Positions 45,401 to 54,095 are shown, counted from the stretch's first letter. The stretch: DNA of 64,000 nucleotides from an uncultured Treponema sp. (GCF_945873775.1 NZ_CAMCEC010000009.1:45975-109974), one strand, 5' to 3'. Program-made: numbers and translations. The notes: generated from the sequence alone by a model not told the origin.

Positions 45401-46351
45401 TTATATAAGCGCGAGCATAATGGCTTTTATGGTGTGCTTTCTGTTTTCCGCCTGATCCCAGACTTTGCTTGCGCTGCTTTCGAAGACTTCTTCTGTAACT
45501 TCCTGTTCTTTTACAGCAGGAAGGCAGTGCAGGAATATAGTTTCAGGCTTGCCAGTTGCTTCCATAAGCGCCTTGTTCACTTGGTATGGCTGAAGCAATT
45601 TTACGCGTTCTTCTTTAAGCGATTCTTCACCCATGGAAACCCAAACATCAGTATAAAGGCAATCTGCATTTTTGACAACTGAAATTTTATCGGAAACAGT
45701 TATGGTTGCCCCGGATTCCTTTGCGAATGGCGCGCATATTTCCATTATTTCGTTGTCAGGCGAAAGCTCTTTTGGCGCAAACACGCTGAAATTGATTCCG
45801 AACTTGGAACAGATGAGCATAAGGGAACGTGCCATGTTGTTTCTTCCGTCTCCGCAGAAGCAAAGCGAAAGTCCTTTTAAATGCCCGAAATTTTCCTTGA
45901 GTGTCATAATGTCCGCAAGAACCTGTGTAGGGTGGAAGTCGTCCGTAAGTCCGTTTATAACAGGAATTCCTGAATATTTTGCAAGGTCTTCAACATGGGA
46001 CTGCTTGAATCCGCGGAATTCTATTGCGCTGAACATTCTTCCAAGAACTCTTGCTGTGTCCTGAACGCTTTCTTTTCCGCCGAGCTGAATATCGTCAGTT
46101 GACATAAAGACAGGATGCCCGCCTTCTTCGCCGAATGAAGTTTCAAAAGAAGATCTTGTGCGTGTGGAACGCTTTTCAAAAATGAGCGCGATTGTTTTTC
46201 CTAAAAATCTCTGGTGAAGTTCGCCTGCATGGGACTCTTTTTTTACTTGAAATGCCCAGTCTAAAATCTGGCTGATTTCCTCAGGCTTCCAGTCAATCCA
46301 GTTTAAAAGGCTTCTTCCTTTGAAAGGGCTTTTGAATTCTTCTGCCTTCAT
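45401..46351 (-). CDS. argF: Ornithine carbamoyltransferase
   Basis: 316 aa from ATG 46351, chosen for the GGAGG just upstream and the match to family length; a longer frame to 46417 has no ribosome site and includes the promoter. Makes citrulline from ornithine and carbamoyl phosphate. Motifs: EKRSTRTRSSFETS, FHPTQVLAD and FLHCLPAVK, which mark ornithine rather than aspartate specificity. The upstream region has a promoter and ARG-box-like sites, so arginine repression is likely. No other arg gene is adjacent. Confidence 0.95.
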   Translation of the reverse strand: MKAEEFKSPFKGRSLLNWIDWKPEEISQILDWAFQVKKESHAGELHQRFLGKTIALIFEKRSTRTRSSFETSFGEEGGHPVFMSTDDIQLGGKESVQDTARVLGRMFSAIEFRGFKQSHVEDLAKYSGIPVINGLTDDFHPTQVLADIMTLKENFGHLKGLSLCFCGDGRNNMARSLMLICSKFGINFSVFAPKELSPDNEIMEICAPFAKESGATITVSDKISVVKNADCLYTDVWVSMGEESLKEERVKLLQPYQVNKALMEATGKPETIFLHCLPAVKEQEVTEEVFESSASKVWDQAENRKHTIKAIMLALI

Positions 46352-46376
46352 CTTGCTTCCTCCGTTGTGGATTACG

Positions 46377-46405
46377 ATTATAAGATTAATTGTGTATAAA
46401 ATCAA
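46377..46405 (-). promoter_or_regulatory. Promoter of argF
   Basis: TTGATT (46405-46400), 17 nt, TATAAT (46382-46377) on the minus strand, with about 20 nt of leader to the ATG. Confidence 0.75.
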
Positions 46406-46410
46406 CTGTT

Positions 46411-46448
46411 TATGCAAAATTGTGCAGTTTTTATGTATATTTATACAT
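46411..46448. promoter_or_regulatory. Two ARG-box-like palindromes upstream of argF
   Basis: ATGTATATTTATACAT (46433-46448, perfect palindrome) and TATGCAAAATTGTGCA (46411-46426, imperfect). Both have the 16-18-bp size and AT-rich inverted pattern of ArgR sites. They lie just upstream of the argF -35 box; a third weaker half-site (TGTGTATAAAATCA) overlaps the promoter. ArgR control is inferred. Confidence 0.5.
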
Positions 46449-46512
46449 CTTTTTTTATTTTATGCTGAAATACATTGAATCAAGTTATCCTTGTGCAACA
46501 TATTTAACATAA

Positions 46513-46545
46513 ATAAAAAAAGCACCTCAGAAAACTGAAGTGCTT
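46513..46545 (-). terminator. Terminator of the tRNA-CAU gene
   Basis: Minus strand AAGCACTTCAG-TTTT-CTGAGGTGCTT (one mismatched position) followed by TTTTTTT, 8 nt after the tRNA 3' end. Confidence 0.88.
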
Positions 46546-46552
46546 AATTCTA

Positions 46553-46625
46553 TAGTGGCAATAGGGATCGAACCTATGACACATGGAATATGAGTCCATT
46601 GCTCTACCGACTGGGCTATGCCACC
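46553..46625 (-). tRNA. tRNA with CAU anticodon (Met or lysidine-modified Ile)
   Basis: 73 nt without encoded CCA. On the minus strand: acceptor GGTGGCA/TGCCACT (one G-U pair at the end), D-loop AGTCGGTA, anticodon stem ATGGA/TCCAT with loop CTCATAT, T-arm ATAGG-TTCGATC-CCTAT, discriminator A. The D-stem GCCC/GAGC has one C-A mismatch. Initiator features (mismatched 1-72, three G-C pairs in the anticodon stem) are absent, so it is elongator Met or Ile2. A terminator follows. Confidence 0.92.
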
Positions 46626-46803
46626 ACGAATAAGCAGACTATAGCACGCTACAAAAAATGTGTCAATAGAAGTTTTCAAATTTCTGTAGAATTGAAGAAA
46701 AATTTTATTTCAGCAAAGAAAAACTATAATATTTATAGAAGAAAAAGCATTTGGGTAGCTTTTTTTTTGCTCAACAAGTTGCACAGAATGATGCATTTTT
46801 CAT

Positions 46804-46832
46804 TTGACAAAAGTTTTGAAAATTCATATATC
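46804..46832 (+). promoter_or_regulatory. Promoter of the MATE gene, leaderless layout
   Basis: Perfect TTGACA, 17 nt, TATATC, then 8 nt to ATG 46841. No ribosome site. Confidence 0.65.
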
Positions 46833-46840
46833 TATTTCAA

Positions 46841-48169
46841 ATGACAAAGGATTTGACAACAGGAAGCCCTATGCGGCTGATTTTAGGATTTTCGGTTCCA
46901 GTTTTCTTTGGATATTTGTTCCAGCAGTTCTACAATCTGGCGGACACAGTGATTGTAGGAAAATTCCTTGGAGTTTCCGCGCTGGCTTCGGTTGGCTCTA
47001 CGGGGGCGGTCTGCTTTCTGATTATCGGGGGCTGCATGGGAATCTGCAACGGCTTTGCTATTCCTGTTTCGCAGAAATTCGGGGCAAAGGACTATGATTC
47101 CATGCGCAAGTTTATCGCAGGCGGAGTCAAGCTGACCGCTGCAATTGCCGTTCTTGTTACGACTGTTACAGTTGTTTTCTGCAAGCCTCTTCTTGTTCTT
47201 ATGAAAACTCCTGCTGACATCTTTGACGGCTCTTACGGCTATCTTGTTATAATCCTTGCGGGAATTCCAGCTTCCCTCGCTTACAATCTGCTTGCGGCTG
47301 TAATCCGTTCCCTTGGAGACAGCAAGACTCCTCTTATTTTCCTTGTTGTTTCTTCCGTGCTGAATATCGCCTTGGACTTGTTTTTTATCCTTGCGCTGAA
47401 TTCTGGAGTGGAAGGAGCTGCGCTTGCGACTGTAATTTCCCAGGCGGTTTCAAGTGTTGCCTGCTTGTTTTATATTCTTAAAAACTACCCGATTCTTCAT
47501 CTTTCCAAGGAAGACTGGAAGATAAGCGGCCATCATGTGTATGTTCTTCTTTCCATGGGGCTTCCTATGGGATTGCAGTATTCTATCACCGCGATTGGAA
47601 GCGTTGTTCTTCAGACTGCCGTAAACAGCCTTGGCTCTGTTGCGGTCGCTTCTGTTGCTGCGGCAAGCAAGATTGCAATGTTCTTCTGCTGTCCGTTTGA
47701 TGCCATGGGAACAACTATGGCGACTTATGGCGGACAGAACACCGGCGCGCACAAATTTTCTCGTCTTAACCCCGGAATATTCAGCTGCTCGTTCCTAGGG
47801 CTTGTCTATGCGCTTTTTGCCTTGGGCATTATGCTTGTTTTCGGACGGACTCTTGGACTTCTGTTTATTGATTCAGGGCAGGAGGAAATCCTTGGCAACA
47901 TCTACAAATTCCTTGTGATTAACAGCGCATTTTACTTTCCGCTTGCGCTTGTGAATATTGTGCGCTTTATGATTCAGGGAATGGGGTTCAGCCAGCTTGC
48001 GGTTTTCGCGGGGATTTTTGAGCTTGCAGGGCGCGGACTTTTTGGGCTTGTCTTTGTGCCTGTGTTCGGATACACTGCCGCCTGCTTTGCTTCTCCTGCT
48101 GCCTGGATTCTTGCGGACAGTTTTCTTATTCCTGCCTACTTTATCTGCAAAAAGCGGCTTGAGCGTTAG
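46841..48169 (+). CDS. MATE-family efflux transporter
   Basis: 442 aa with about twelve membrane helices. The start MTKDLTTGSPMRLILGFSVPVFFGYLFQQFYNLADTVIVGKFLG is the classical MATE opening, repeated as a weaker signal in the second half (MGLPMGLQYSITAIGSVVLQTAVNSLG). It exports cationic drugs or metabolites in exchange for Na+ or H+; substrate unknown. GC is noticeably higher than in the neighbouring genes. It lies upstream of a tandem array and is monocistronic by context. Confidence 0.93.
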   Translation: MTKDLTTGSPMRLILGFSVPVFFGYLFQQFYNLADTVIVGKFLGVSALASVGSTGAVCFLIIGGCMGICNGFAIPVSQKFGAKDYDSMRKFIAGGVKLTAAIAVLVTTVTVVFCKPLLVLMKTPADIFDGSYGYLVIILAGIPASLAYNLLAAVIRSLGDSKTPLIFLVVSSVLNIALDLFFILALNSGVEGAALATVISQAVSSVACLFYILKNYPILHLSKEDWKISGHHVYVLLSMGLPMGLQYSITAIGSVVLQTAVNSLGSVAVASVAAASKIAMFFCCPFDAMGTTMATYGGQNTGAHKFSRLNPGIFSCSFLGLVYALFALGIMLVFGRTLGLLFIDSGQEEILGNIYKFLVINSAFYFPLALVNIVRFMIQGMGFSQLAVFAGIFELAGRGLFGLVFVPVFGYTAACFASPAAWILADSFLIPAYFICKKRLER

Positions 48170-48181
48170 TTTTTCTATGGG

Positions 48182-48207
48182 ATTGCCGGAATACGCCCGG
48201 CAATGAC
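48182..48207. repeat. REP-like palindrome after the MATE gene
   Basis: ATTGCCGG..CCGGCAAT stem followed by GACA, of the same family as the copies at 6.6, 16.0, 48.5 and 57.6 kb. It may act as a weak transcript end. Confidence 0.7.
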
Positions 48208-48220
48208 AATTTTCCCTAAA

Positions 48221-48460
48221 AATGCGGCAAATTCCTGAGGAATATTTGATATTCTTGCAATTTTATGCATTTTCTTCTGGAATATGTATAAATATTGAGG
48301 AATACTGTATATTCTTCTGGAATATTGAATTTTTCTGTGGAATATACAATATTCTTGAAGTTTTTGCATAAAAATTGAAGAATAAAAGATATTCTTGACG
48401 AATATGCAATATTCCAGAGTTTTTATTCATTTTCTTGCATAAAATTCTTTTTTTCTGCAT
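48221..48460. repeat. Degenerate 20-bp tandem array, about 12 units
   Basis: Consecutive 20-mers stay in register from 48221 to 48460, most matching AATATNNNATATTCTTCTGG in part; the best are 48241, 48301, 48321, 48341, 48381 and 48401. Units at 48261, 48361, 48421 and 48441 keep the right half or a TTGCAT motif. The period is not a multiple of three and there is no ORF. Each unit has an AATAT..ATATT inner symmetry. It could be an array of binding sites, a curved-DNA element or a noncoding repeat; not a CRISPR, since there are no unique spacers. Confidence 0.75.
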
Positions 48461-48510
48461 AAAATCACCTTTTAATTTCGTTTTTCCTTTCATTCTTGGG
48501 TATTTTAGTG

Positions 48511-48583
48511 TGTCATTATCGGGCTTGACCCAATAATCCGTGAAAAAAATACAACAGATTGCCCAATCGAGTCGGGCAATGAT
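48511..48583. repeat. REP-like palindrome pair
   Basis: TGTCATTATCGGGCTTGACCC.. and ..GCCCAATCGAGTCGGGCAATGATAG, two related stem-loops facing each other. The following 140 nt to the next gene contain only a short GCCGTTTGCGGC hairpin and a ribosome site. Confidence 0.7.
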
Positions 48584-48726
48584 AGGTAGTAAAGCATGTC
48601 AATGACAACTAGCAAAAAACTGCGATGCTGCTTTCTTAAAAATACCTAAACTCAAGCCTAAAAAAGCCGATGAATAATTGAGAGTGCCGTTTGCGGCTTT
48701 TCAGTTAGAAAAAAGAGGTTTTTCCT

Positions 48727-49230
48727 ATGAGATTTAAGAGGCTGGCTCTGCTGTTCATCGTGGCTTGCTCGGTTTTCTGCGCCAATGCAGTTTCTGTTGC
48801 TTTTCAGATTGTCCAGCACGGGGATTCGGAAATTAGAAGTTCTTCCTACGTTATTGAGGAAGGCTTGTTCGACTTTTTCTTTGGAAAGGGAATCATAATT
48901 TCAAATTCACCCGCCATTGCTTCTGACAGCGTGGAAAATGACGCTTCTTTTTTTGAAAAGTCCAGACAGGAGGCTTGGGAAGGCGGCGTTGATTATTTTG
49001 TGGAGCTTACAGCAGATTTCAGCTCTTCATCTTCAACAAATCCAGACGCTGACCTTCTTGCGAATCTTTCAAGCCTTTCGTATAAAGTTTTGAGTGTTGG
49101 TTCTGGAGCGGTTCTTGGGAGCGGAAAAAAAGTTCCTCCTGCTTCAAGCCAGTTCAAGGACAAGCGCAAGGGACTTTCCGATTTTGCTTTTGGAATAGCA
49201 GACGATATATATAAAATCATCCGTAGGTAG
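48727..49230 (+). CDS. Exported protein of unknown function
   Basis: 167 aa; signal peptide MRFKRLALLFIVACSVFCANA. The mature part has a Ser-rich turn (DFSSSSSTNPDADLL) and ends in a helical DFAFGIADDIYKII. I do not recognise a family. AAGAGG precedes ATG 48727. It lies 7 nt upstream of the SPOR-protein gene and is probably cotranscribed. Confidence 0.75.
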   Translation: MRFKRLALLFIVACSVFCANAVSVAFQIVQHGDSEIRSSSYVIEEGLFDFFFGKGIIISNSPAIASDSVENDASFFEKSRQEAWEGGVDYFVELTADFSSSSSTNPDADLLANLSSLSYKVLSVGSGAVLGSGKKVPPASSQFKDKRKGLSDFAFGIADDIYKIIRR

Positions 49231-49237
49231 GGGACGT

Positions 49238-50902
49238 ATGAAAAAGTTTTTATCTGGAATTTTATTTTTGTTGATTTCCGTTTTTATTTTTGCCGACTCA
49301 AGCGCTTCGGTTGAAGGCGTGATTGAAGTTGCTGGCAAGGATGAGCTTCCGGCCGGATATTTTGGAAAGGCTGCAGGCTATCTTCCTGGGGACAGCGTTT
49401 CAATTACAAATCCGAACACTGGAATCACTTTGCAGATTCTGAACCTTGGCACTTTGGACGCTTCAGGCGGAATTGCCATTCTTATTTCGGAAGAGTCTGC
49501 AAAAAGCCTTGGAATTGAGCGGAATTCAGGCGTAAAGGTAAAGCTTGCCCCTCGCTCAGGATATTTTGACGAGACAGTTTCAGGAAGCGCGGTTCTTGAT
49601 GAAAAAACTTTGCCAGCTGAAAAAGCAGAGCCTGCTGTTGAAGCTCCGTCCGAGCCTGCTGTTCAAGCCGAGCCAGAATCCGCCCCTCAGTCTGCCGAAA
49701 ATGTGGCTGTTGTTGCCGCGGAAACTGCTGCTCCAGTTGCGGTTGCGGGTGTTCCTTTGATTGCGGACACGGATGACAGCGGCGAAGAAGAAAATGCGCA
49801 AGTTTCGGCTGTAGAAAATGAAGATGAAGTTCCAGCGGATGAAGACAATCCTGCGGATGAATCTGAAACTCCGGCAGAAGAAAATATTTCCGAAGATGAA
49901 GCTGATTTTTCAGATGAGGAAAAACTTTCTGCTGAGCCAGTTGAAGAAGAGGCTACTGCGGATGAAGAGCCTTCTGTTGAGTCAGTTGAAGAAGAAACAG
50001 AGCCTGTAGTTGTTGAAGCTCCGGCTCCAATTGAAGAATGCGAAGTTCCAGAAACGGATGAAGCTGCTGCTGATGAAATTCCAGAAGAGCCTTATGAAGA
50101 CTACGAAAGCGTGGAAGACGGATTCCTTGAGTCAAAAGAAGCAGTTGAGCAGCCGTCTCCTGCAGAAGAAAGCGAAGAGGAAGCTGTAGCTGTTGAAGAG
50201 CCTGCTCCAATCGAAGAGGAAACAGAAGATGCGCCAGAAGAAAATGCTGAGCTAGTTGTTGTGGAAGAACCGCAAGCAGAAGAAGAGCCAGAAAGTCCTG
50301 CTGAAGATGAAATAGAAGAAGAGGCTGTAACAGTTGAAGAGCCTGCTCCGATTGAAGAAGATTCCGCTGTTGAAGAAAACCAGATGGAAGAAGTTTCAGA
50401 GCCAGAGGAAGTTGTTGCAGAACCTGCTGTAGAGCCGGAAGCCCAAGCGGAACCAGAAGTTCAGTCTAGCGAAGAAAGCGAAAGCAGCGATTATGCTCCG
50501 ATTATTCTTGTTCCTTCCGAGCCTGAATCTCCAGAGCCTTCTGAGCCTGCTTCTTCGGAAGATGAGCCGATTGAAATTGTTCTAGTTGAGTCTGTTCCAG
50601 AGGAAAAAACAGCAGAGTCAGAGCCTTTGCGCTCCGAATATCCTGTAAATATTCAGGATCACGTGGTTTCTTCTGAAAGCGCTCTTGCAAGCAACTGCTA
50701 CTATATTCAGATTGCAACGATGGGAAACATTAAGAATATTGAGAATCTTCTTGTTAAATATTCAAAATATCCAGTTTTGCTTATTCCTGCTGGAAAAAAT
50801 TACCGTGTTCTTGTCGGACCTCTTTCTGTGGACGAATACGGCGCGGTTCTTGCAAAGTTCAAGGATGCAGGATTCAAAGACGCGTTTGTCAGAAAAAGAT
50901 AA
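49238..50902 (+). CDS. Exported SPOR-domain protein with an acidic Glu/Pro-rich spacer
   Basis: 554 aa. Signal peptide (MKKFLSGILFLLISVFIFADSSA), then a double-psi beta-barrel-like domain at 25-125 (GYLPGDSVSITNPNTGITLQILNLG), a long disordered stretch of Glu, Pro, Ala and Val (about 130-460), and a C-terminal SPOR domain (CYYIQIATMGNIKNIENLLVKYS..YRVLVGPLSVDEYGAVLAKFKDAGF). SPOR domains bind denuded peptidoglycan, so a periplasmic role in division or cell-wall turnover is likely. The layout resembles RlpA but the order and spacer differ. Confidence 0.85.
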   Translation: MKKFLSGILFLLISVFIFADSSASVEGVIEVAGKDELPAGYFGKAAGYLPGDSVSITNPNTGITLQILNLGTLDASGGIAILISEESAKSLGIERNSGVKVKLAPRSGYFDETVSGSAVLDEKTLPAEKAEPAVEAPSEPAVQAEPESAPQSAENVAVVAAETAAPVAVAGVPLIADTDDSGEEENAQVSAVENEDEVPADEDNPADESETPAEENISEDEADFSDEEKLSAEPVEEEATADEEPSVESVEEETEPVVVEAPAPIEECEVPETDEAAADEIPEEPYEDYESVEDGFLESKEAVEQPSPAEESEEEAVAVEEPAPIEEETEDAPEENAELVVVEEPQAEEEPESPAEDEIEEEAVTVEEPAPIEEDSAVEENQMEEVSEPEEVVAEPAVEPEAQAEPEVQSSEESESSDYAPIILVPSEPESPEPSEPASSEDEPIEIVLVESVPEEKTAESEPLRSEYPVNIQDHVVSSESALASNCYYIQIATMGNIKNIENLLVKYSKYPVLLIPAGKNYRVLVGPLSVDEYGAVLAKFKDAGFKDAFVRKR

Positions 50903-50924
50903 TTTATTTTGCAAATAAATAAAG

Positions 50925-50960
50925 GCGGAAGTCCCGTTCGCGGATTTTCCGCTTTTTTTT
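50925..50960 (+). terminator. Terminator of the SPOR-protein gene
   Basis: GCGGAA/TTCCGC outer stem with an inner TCCC..CGGA-type pairing, followed by eight T. Confidence 0.85.
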
Positions 50961-50979
50961 GTTTTAAATGAAAAAAAAT

Positions 50980-51008
50980 TTGCTTTATATAAAAAGGTGA
51001 TATATAAT
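50980..51008 (+). promoter_or_regulatory. Sigma-70 promoter of the second GH53 gene
   Basis: TTGCTT-N17-TATAAT. The start site would lie near 51015, inside the operator. Confidence 0.8.
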
Positions 51009-51012
51009 AAAG

Positions 51013-51026
51013 TCAACTCGTGTTGA
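51013..51026. promoter_or_regulatory. Putative LacI-type operator of the second GH53 gene
   Basis: TCAACTCGTGTTGA, palindromic except for the sixth base from each end. It shares ACNCGTGTTGA with 8131-8144 at the other galactan locus, and occupies the same place just after the -10 box. Confidence 0.65.
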
Positions 51027-51052
51027 TAACTTGTATAAAAATTGGAGGTTTT

Positions 51053-53065
51053 ATGAAACTTTTTAGAAAATGCATTGGAACGGCTGTTGCTTGCGTTTCA
51101 GTTCTTTCGTTTGCGGCGTGCGGACTTTCTACAAAAGCCCGTGGTTCAGCGAATATAACAGTTCTTCCTGTTGAAAATCTTGCTGATGATTTTGTAATGG
51201 GAGTTGATGTTTCATCCATGATTTCCGTGGAAGATGCTGGCGGCGTTTTTTATGATGCGAACGGAAAAAAAGCGGATTTGCTTGAGCTTCTAAAAATTGG
51301 CGGCGCAAACTGTGTTAGAATCCGTGTGTGGAACAATCCTTTTGACGCAAACGGAAACGGCTACGGCGGCGGAAACAATGACATTGAAACTGCTGCAAAA
51401 ATCGGAAAAAGAGCCACAGATGCAGGGCTTGGCGTTTTAATTGATTTCCATTACTCGGATTTCTGGGCCGACCCGAACAAGCAGTCAGTTCCAAAAGCCT
51501 GGAAAAACATGACATTCGATGAAAAAGAAGCTGCATTGTCAAAATATACAACTGAAAGCCTTGAAAAACTTAAATCTGCCGGCGTAAAAGTTACAATGGT
51601 TCAGGTTGGAAACGAAATAAACAATGGAATGTGCGGCGAAATGTACGATGACAAAGTTTTGGCTTTGGTAGGAGAAGGCTGCAAGGCTGTAAGAAATTTC
51701 GACAAAAACATTCAGATTGTTGTTCATTACACAGATCCGCTTTCTGAAGGATATTTGGAAAAAAGGGCAGGGCTGCTTGAAAAATTCAATGTTGACTACG
51801 ATATTTTTGCAACTTCATATTATCCTTTCTGGCACGGCGAAGCTGGAAAACTTGCTGTTACACTGAAAAAACTTTCAAATATTTACAATAAAAAAGTCAT
51901 GGTCGCAGAAACTTCATATCCGTTTACAAATGATGACGGCGATGGATTCGGAAACGTTGTGTCTGGAATGTCTTCGGAGCAGGAATTTGACTATCCGTTC
52001 TCTGTTGAAGGTCAGGCTGTTGCGGTTCGGGACGTAATTGCGGCTGTCGCTTCTGTAAAAAAGGGCGTTGGCGTGTTCTATTGGGAGCCGGCTTGGATTC
52101 CTGTCCGCCACTATAAGCCTGAAGCTCCTGATGCTCAGTCTGTTCTTGAAGGAAATTTCCAGGCATGGGAAAAATACGGCTGCGGCTGGGCTTCTTCTTA
52201 TGCTGCTGAATATGACAAGGAAGTTCGTTCTGCAAGAAACGGCGGCACTTGGGACAATCAGGCTTTCTTTGACTTTGACGGAAAATGCCTTGATTCAATC
52301 AATGTATTTAAATATGCGCGTACAGGCTCAAAAGGCAAGCTGAATGTAATCCGCGTGGAAAATCCTCGTGTTGAATTTGCCTACGGAAAACAGGAATCGT
52401 TGCCAAAAACTGTAAAAGTCGTTTACAATGACGGTTCTGTAAAAGACGAGCCTGTCGAATGGGACGCGGCTGCCTCAAAAGCTGTAACAGAAAAGCCTGA
52501 CTTTGGCGAATATAAAATTCCTGGAAAACTCAAAAAAGGTGGAAAGGCTGAATGCACTGTAAATGTTACGGCAAGCAATTTCCTTGTAAACGGAAGCTTT
52601 GAAAGTGGCGATCTTACTGGCTGGACTGTTGAAAATCCTCTTGGAAAAGGAACTCCAAAAATTGACAAGAACAACCAGAATGCAAAAGAAGGCGTCTGCT
52701 ACTTTACCGCATGGGAAAAAGACAATTTTGAATTCACAGTTTCTCAGACTGTAAAAGAATTTTCTGCCGGAAAATACAAGTGCTTTGCGCATTTTGAAGG
52801 AACTGGAATAAAAAATCCTAGCGGAACAGTTTTCAAGGCTGTTGTTCAGAAAAAAGACGGAAGCAAAACTGAATTCACTTGCGATGTTACAATTCCAAAC
52901 ACTTGGAAAAAATTCTACAAAGCAGAGCTTCCTGTAATTGAACTTGACGATTCAACCGAATCTATAACTGTCGGCGCGCTTATAAAAGCAGAATTTGACG
53001 CTGCGTCAGGTGCAAACGGAGCTTGGCTTGTAATGGACGACGTTAACTTGCTCCTTGTTGAATAA
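51053..53065 (+). CDS. GH53 endo-beta-1,4-galactanase lipoprotein with Ig-like domain and CBM
   Basis: 670 aa from ATG 51053 (GGAGG upstream); the frame extends to 51020 but those codons lie in the operator. Lipobox SFAAC (Cys23). GH53 barrel at 47-425 with acid/base Glu188 (VQVGNEINNG) and nucleophile Glu286 (VAETSYPF). Then a Big_4-like Ig domain (431-505: IRVENPRVEFAYGKQ .. GKAECTVNV) and a C-terminal CBM61/CBM4-9-like module (508-670: FLVNGSFESGDLTGWTV .. WLVMDDVNLLLVE). The multidomain layout suggests binding to and cutting of insoluble galactan at the cell surface. A paralogue with one domain lies at 5.3 kb. No other gene shares its promoter; plsC has its own. Confidence 0.95.
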   Translation: MKLFRKCIGTAVACVSVLSFAACGLSTKARGSANITVLPVENLADDFVMGVDVSSMISVEDAGGVFYDANGKKADLLELLKIGGANCVRIRVWNNPFDANGNGYGGGNNDIETAAKIGKRATDAGLGVLIDFHYSDFWADPNKQSVPKAWKNMTFDEKEAALSKYTTESLEKLKSAGVKVTMVQVGNEINNGMCGEMYDDKVLALVGEGCKAVRNFDKNIQIVVHYTDPLSEGYLEKRAGLLEKFNVDYDIFATSYYPFWHGEAGKLAVTLKKLSNIYNKKVMVAETSYPFTNDDGDGFGNVVSGMSSEQEFDYPFSVEGQAVAVRDVIAAVASVKKGVGVFYWEPAWIPVRHYKPEAPDAQSVLEGNFQAWEKYGCGWASSYAAEYDKEVRSARNGGTWDNQAFFDFDGKCLDSINVFKYARTGSKGKLNVIRVENPRVEFAYGKQESLPKTVKVVYNDGSVKDEPVEWDAAASKAVTEKPDFGEYKIPGKLKKGGKAECTVNVTASNFLVNGSFESGDLTGWTVENPLGKGTPKIDKNNQNAKEGVCYFTAWEKDNFEFTVSQTVKEFSAGKYKCFAHFEGTGIKNPSGTVFKAVVQKKDGSKTEFTCDVTIPNTWKKFYKAELPVIELDDSTESITVGALIKAEFDAASGANGAWLVMDDVNLLLVE

Positions 53066-53086
53066 TAAAAAAAGCCTTGCTATAAT
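53058..53086 (+). promoter_or_regulatory. Promoter of plsC, leaderless layout
   Basis: TTGAAT-N17-TATAAT, 6 nt before ATG 53093. The -35 overlaps the end of the GH53 gene. Confidence 0.7.
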
Positions 53087-53092
53087 CAGACC

Positions 53093-53857
53093 ATGCTTGG
53101 ATTTATTACACTTTTGATTTGCCTTGGAGAGGTTGTTTTTCCTACATTCATGCTCTGCCTTGTTTATCCTTTCAGCAGGAAAGCAGCCCTCTTTTGGTCT
53201 GATTACATAACTTGCCGGTGCGCAAGAGTTGTTTTTGCAATTTTAAAATTGTATAGAAAATTTCAGTTTCTTGGCGACAAGGAAAATTTAAAGCTGCTTC
53301 CAGAGCAGTTTGTCGTGATTTCCAACCACCAAAGCCTTTTTGACATTGTTGTTTATTTAAAATACTTCGGCGGAAAAAAAGCGCGCTTTGTCGCAAAAGA
53401 CACTCTTGGTTCTGTTCCTATGGTTGGAAAAATGCTGAAAACTCAGGGACACTGCATGATTCCGCGCCACGGAAGTCCTTCTGTTGCAATGTCTTCTATA
53501 GATAGCTTTGCTTCCCGTGTGCTGCAAAAAAAACAAATTCCTGTAATTTTCCCGGAAGGAACAAGAACCCGCGACGGAAATGTAGGGCAGTTTTATGCGG
53601 CTGGATTCAGGCGGCTTGTTGAAAGCACAAAGCTTCCTGTTGCTGTTTGCGCTCTTGACGGCGGCTGGCAGATTTCAAGGCTTAATTCTCTTTTTAGGAA
53701 TCTTCATAAAGGCTCGTACCGCGTAAAAGTTTTAAAAGTTTATCCTTTCCCTGAAACAAAGGAAGAAGAAAAGCTGATTCTTGAAGAATCCCGGGAACTT
53801 ATAAAAAATCAGCTTGAAGAGTGGAGAAAGCTTCCAGTTGCATCTTCAGTTGTGTAA
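53093..53857 (+). CDS. plsC: 1-acyl-sn-glycerol-3-phosphate acyltransferase
   Basis: 254 aa. Makes phosphatidic acid from lysophosphatidic acid at the inner membrane. One N-terminal membrane helix (about 3-25), then motif I NHQSLFD (HX4D), motif II region IPRHGSPS and motif III FPEGTRTRDG. The length fits bacterial PlsC. No ribosome site; the start codon sits at the predicted transcription start. Confidence 0.92.
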   Translation: MLGFITLLICLGEVVFPTFMLCLVYPFSRKAALFWSDYITCRCARVVFAILKLYRKFQFLGDKENLKLLPEQFVVISNHQSLFDIVVYLKYFGGKKARFVAKDTLGSVPMVGKMLKTQGHCMIPRHGSPSVAMSSIDSFASRVLQKKQIPVIFPEGTRTRDGNVGQFYAAGFRRLVESTKLPVAVCALDGGWQISRLNSLFRNLHKGSYRVKVLKVYPFPETKEEEKLILEESRELIKNQLEEWRKLPVASSVV

Positions 53858-53936
53858 TTTTGAGTTTTTTCAGTGATTTTATGCTGAAAATTTGGATATT
53901 TGTAGTTTTATTTTGCTTAGAATTGCTGTTCTGTTC

Positions 53937-53966
53937 TTGACATACAAATGCTAAATTGTGTATATT
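53937..53966 (+). promoter_or_regulatory. Promoter of the zinc-ribbon/rpsT cluster
   Basis: TTGACA, 18 nt, TATATT. It leaves a leader of about 120 nt before ATG 54096. Confidence 0.7.
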
Positions 53967-54095
53967 TCTAGAACATATAAAGAAATCTGTGGTTGCTTCT
54001 GAGGTTCGTCCATTCTGAATCGCCGCTGTTTCTTTCAAATAAAAATAAGCTTTCGATTTTTATGGAAAGCTGCAAATCTACTATGGAGGAAGACG

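Noticed and set aside
48221..48460. Possible CRISPR array
   Set aside because: The repeats are contiguous 20-mers without unique spacers, too degenerate, and no cas genes are nearby.
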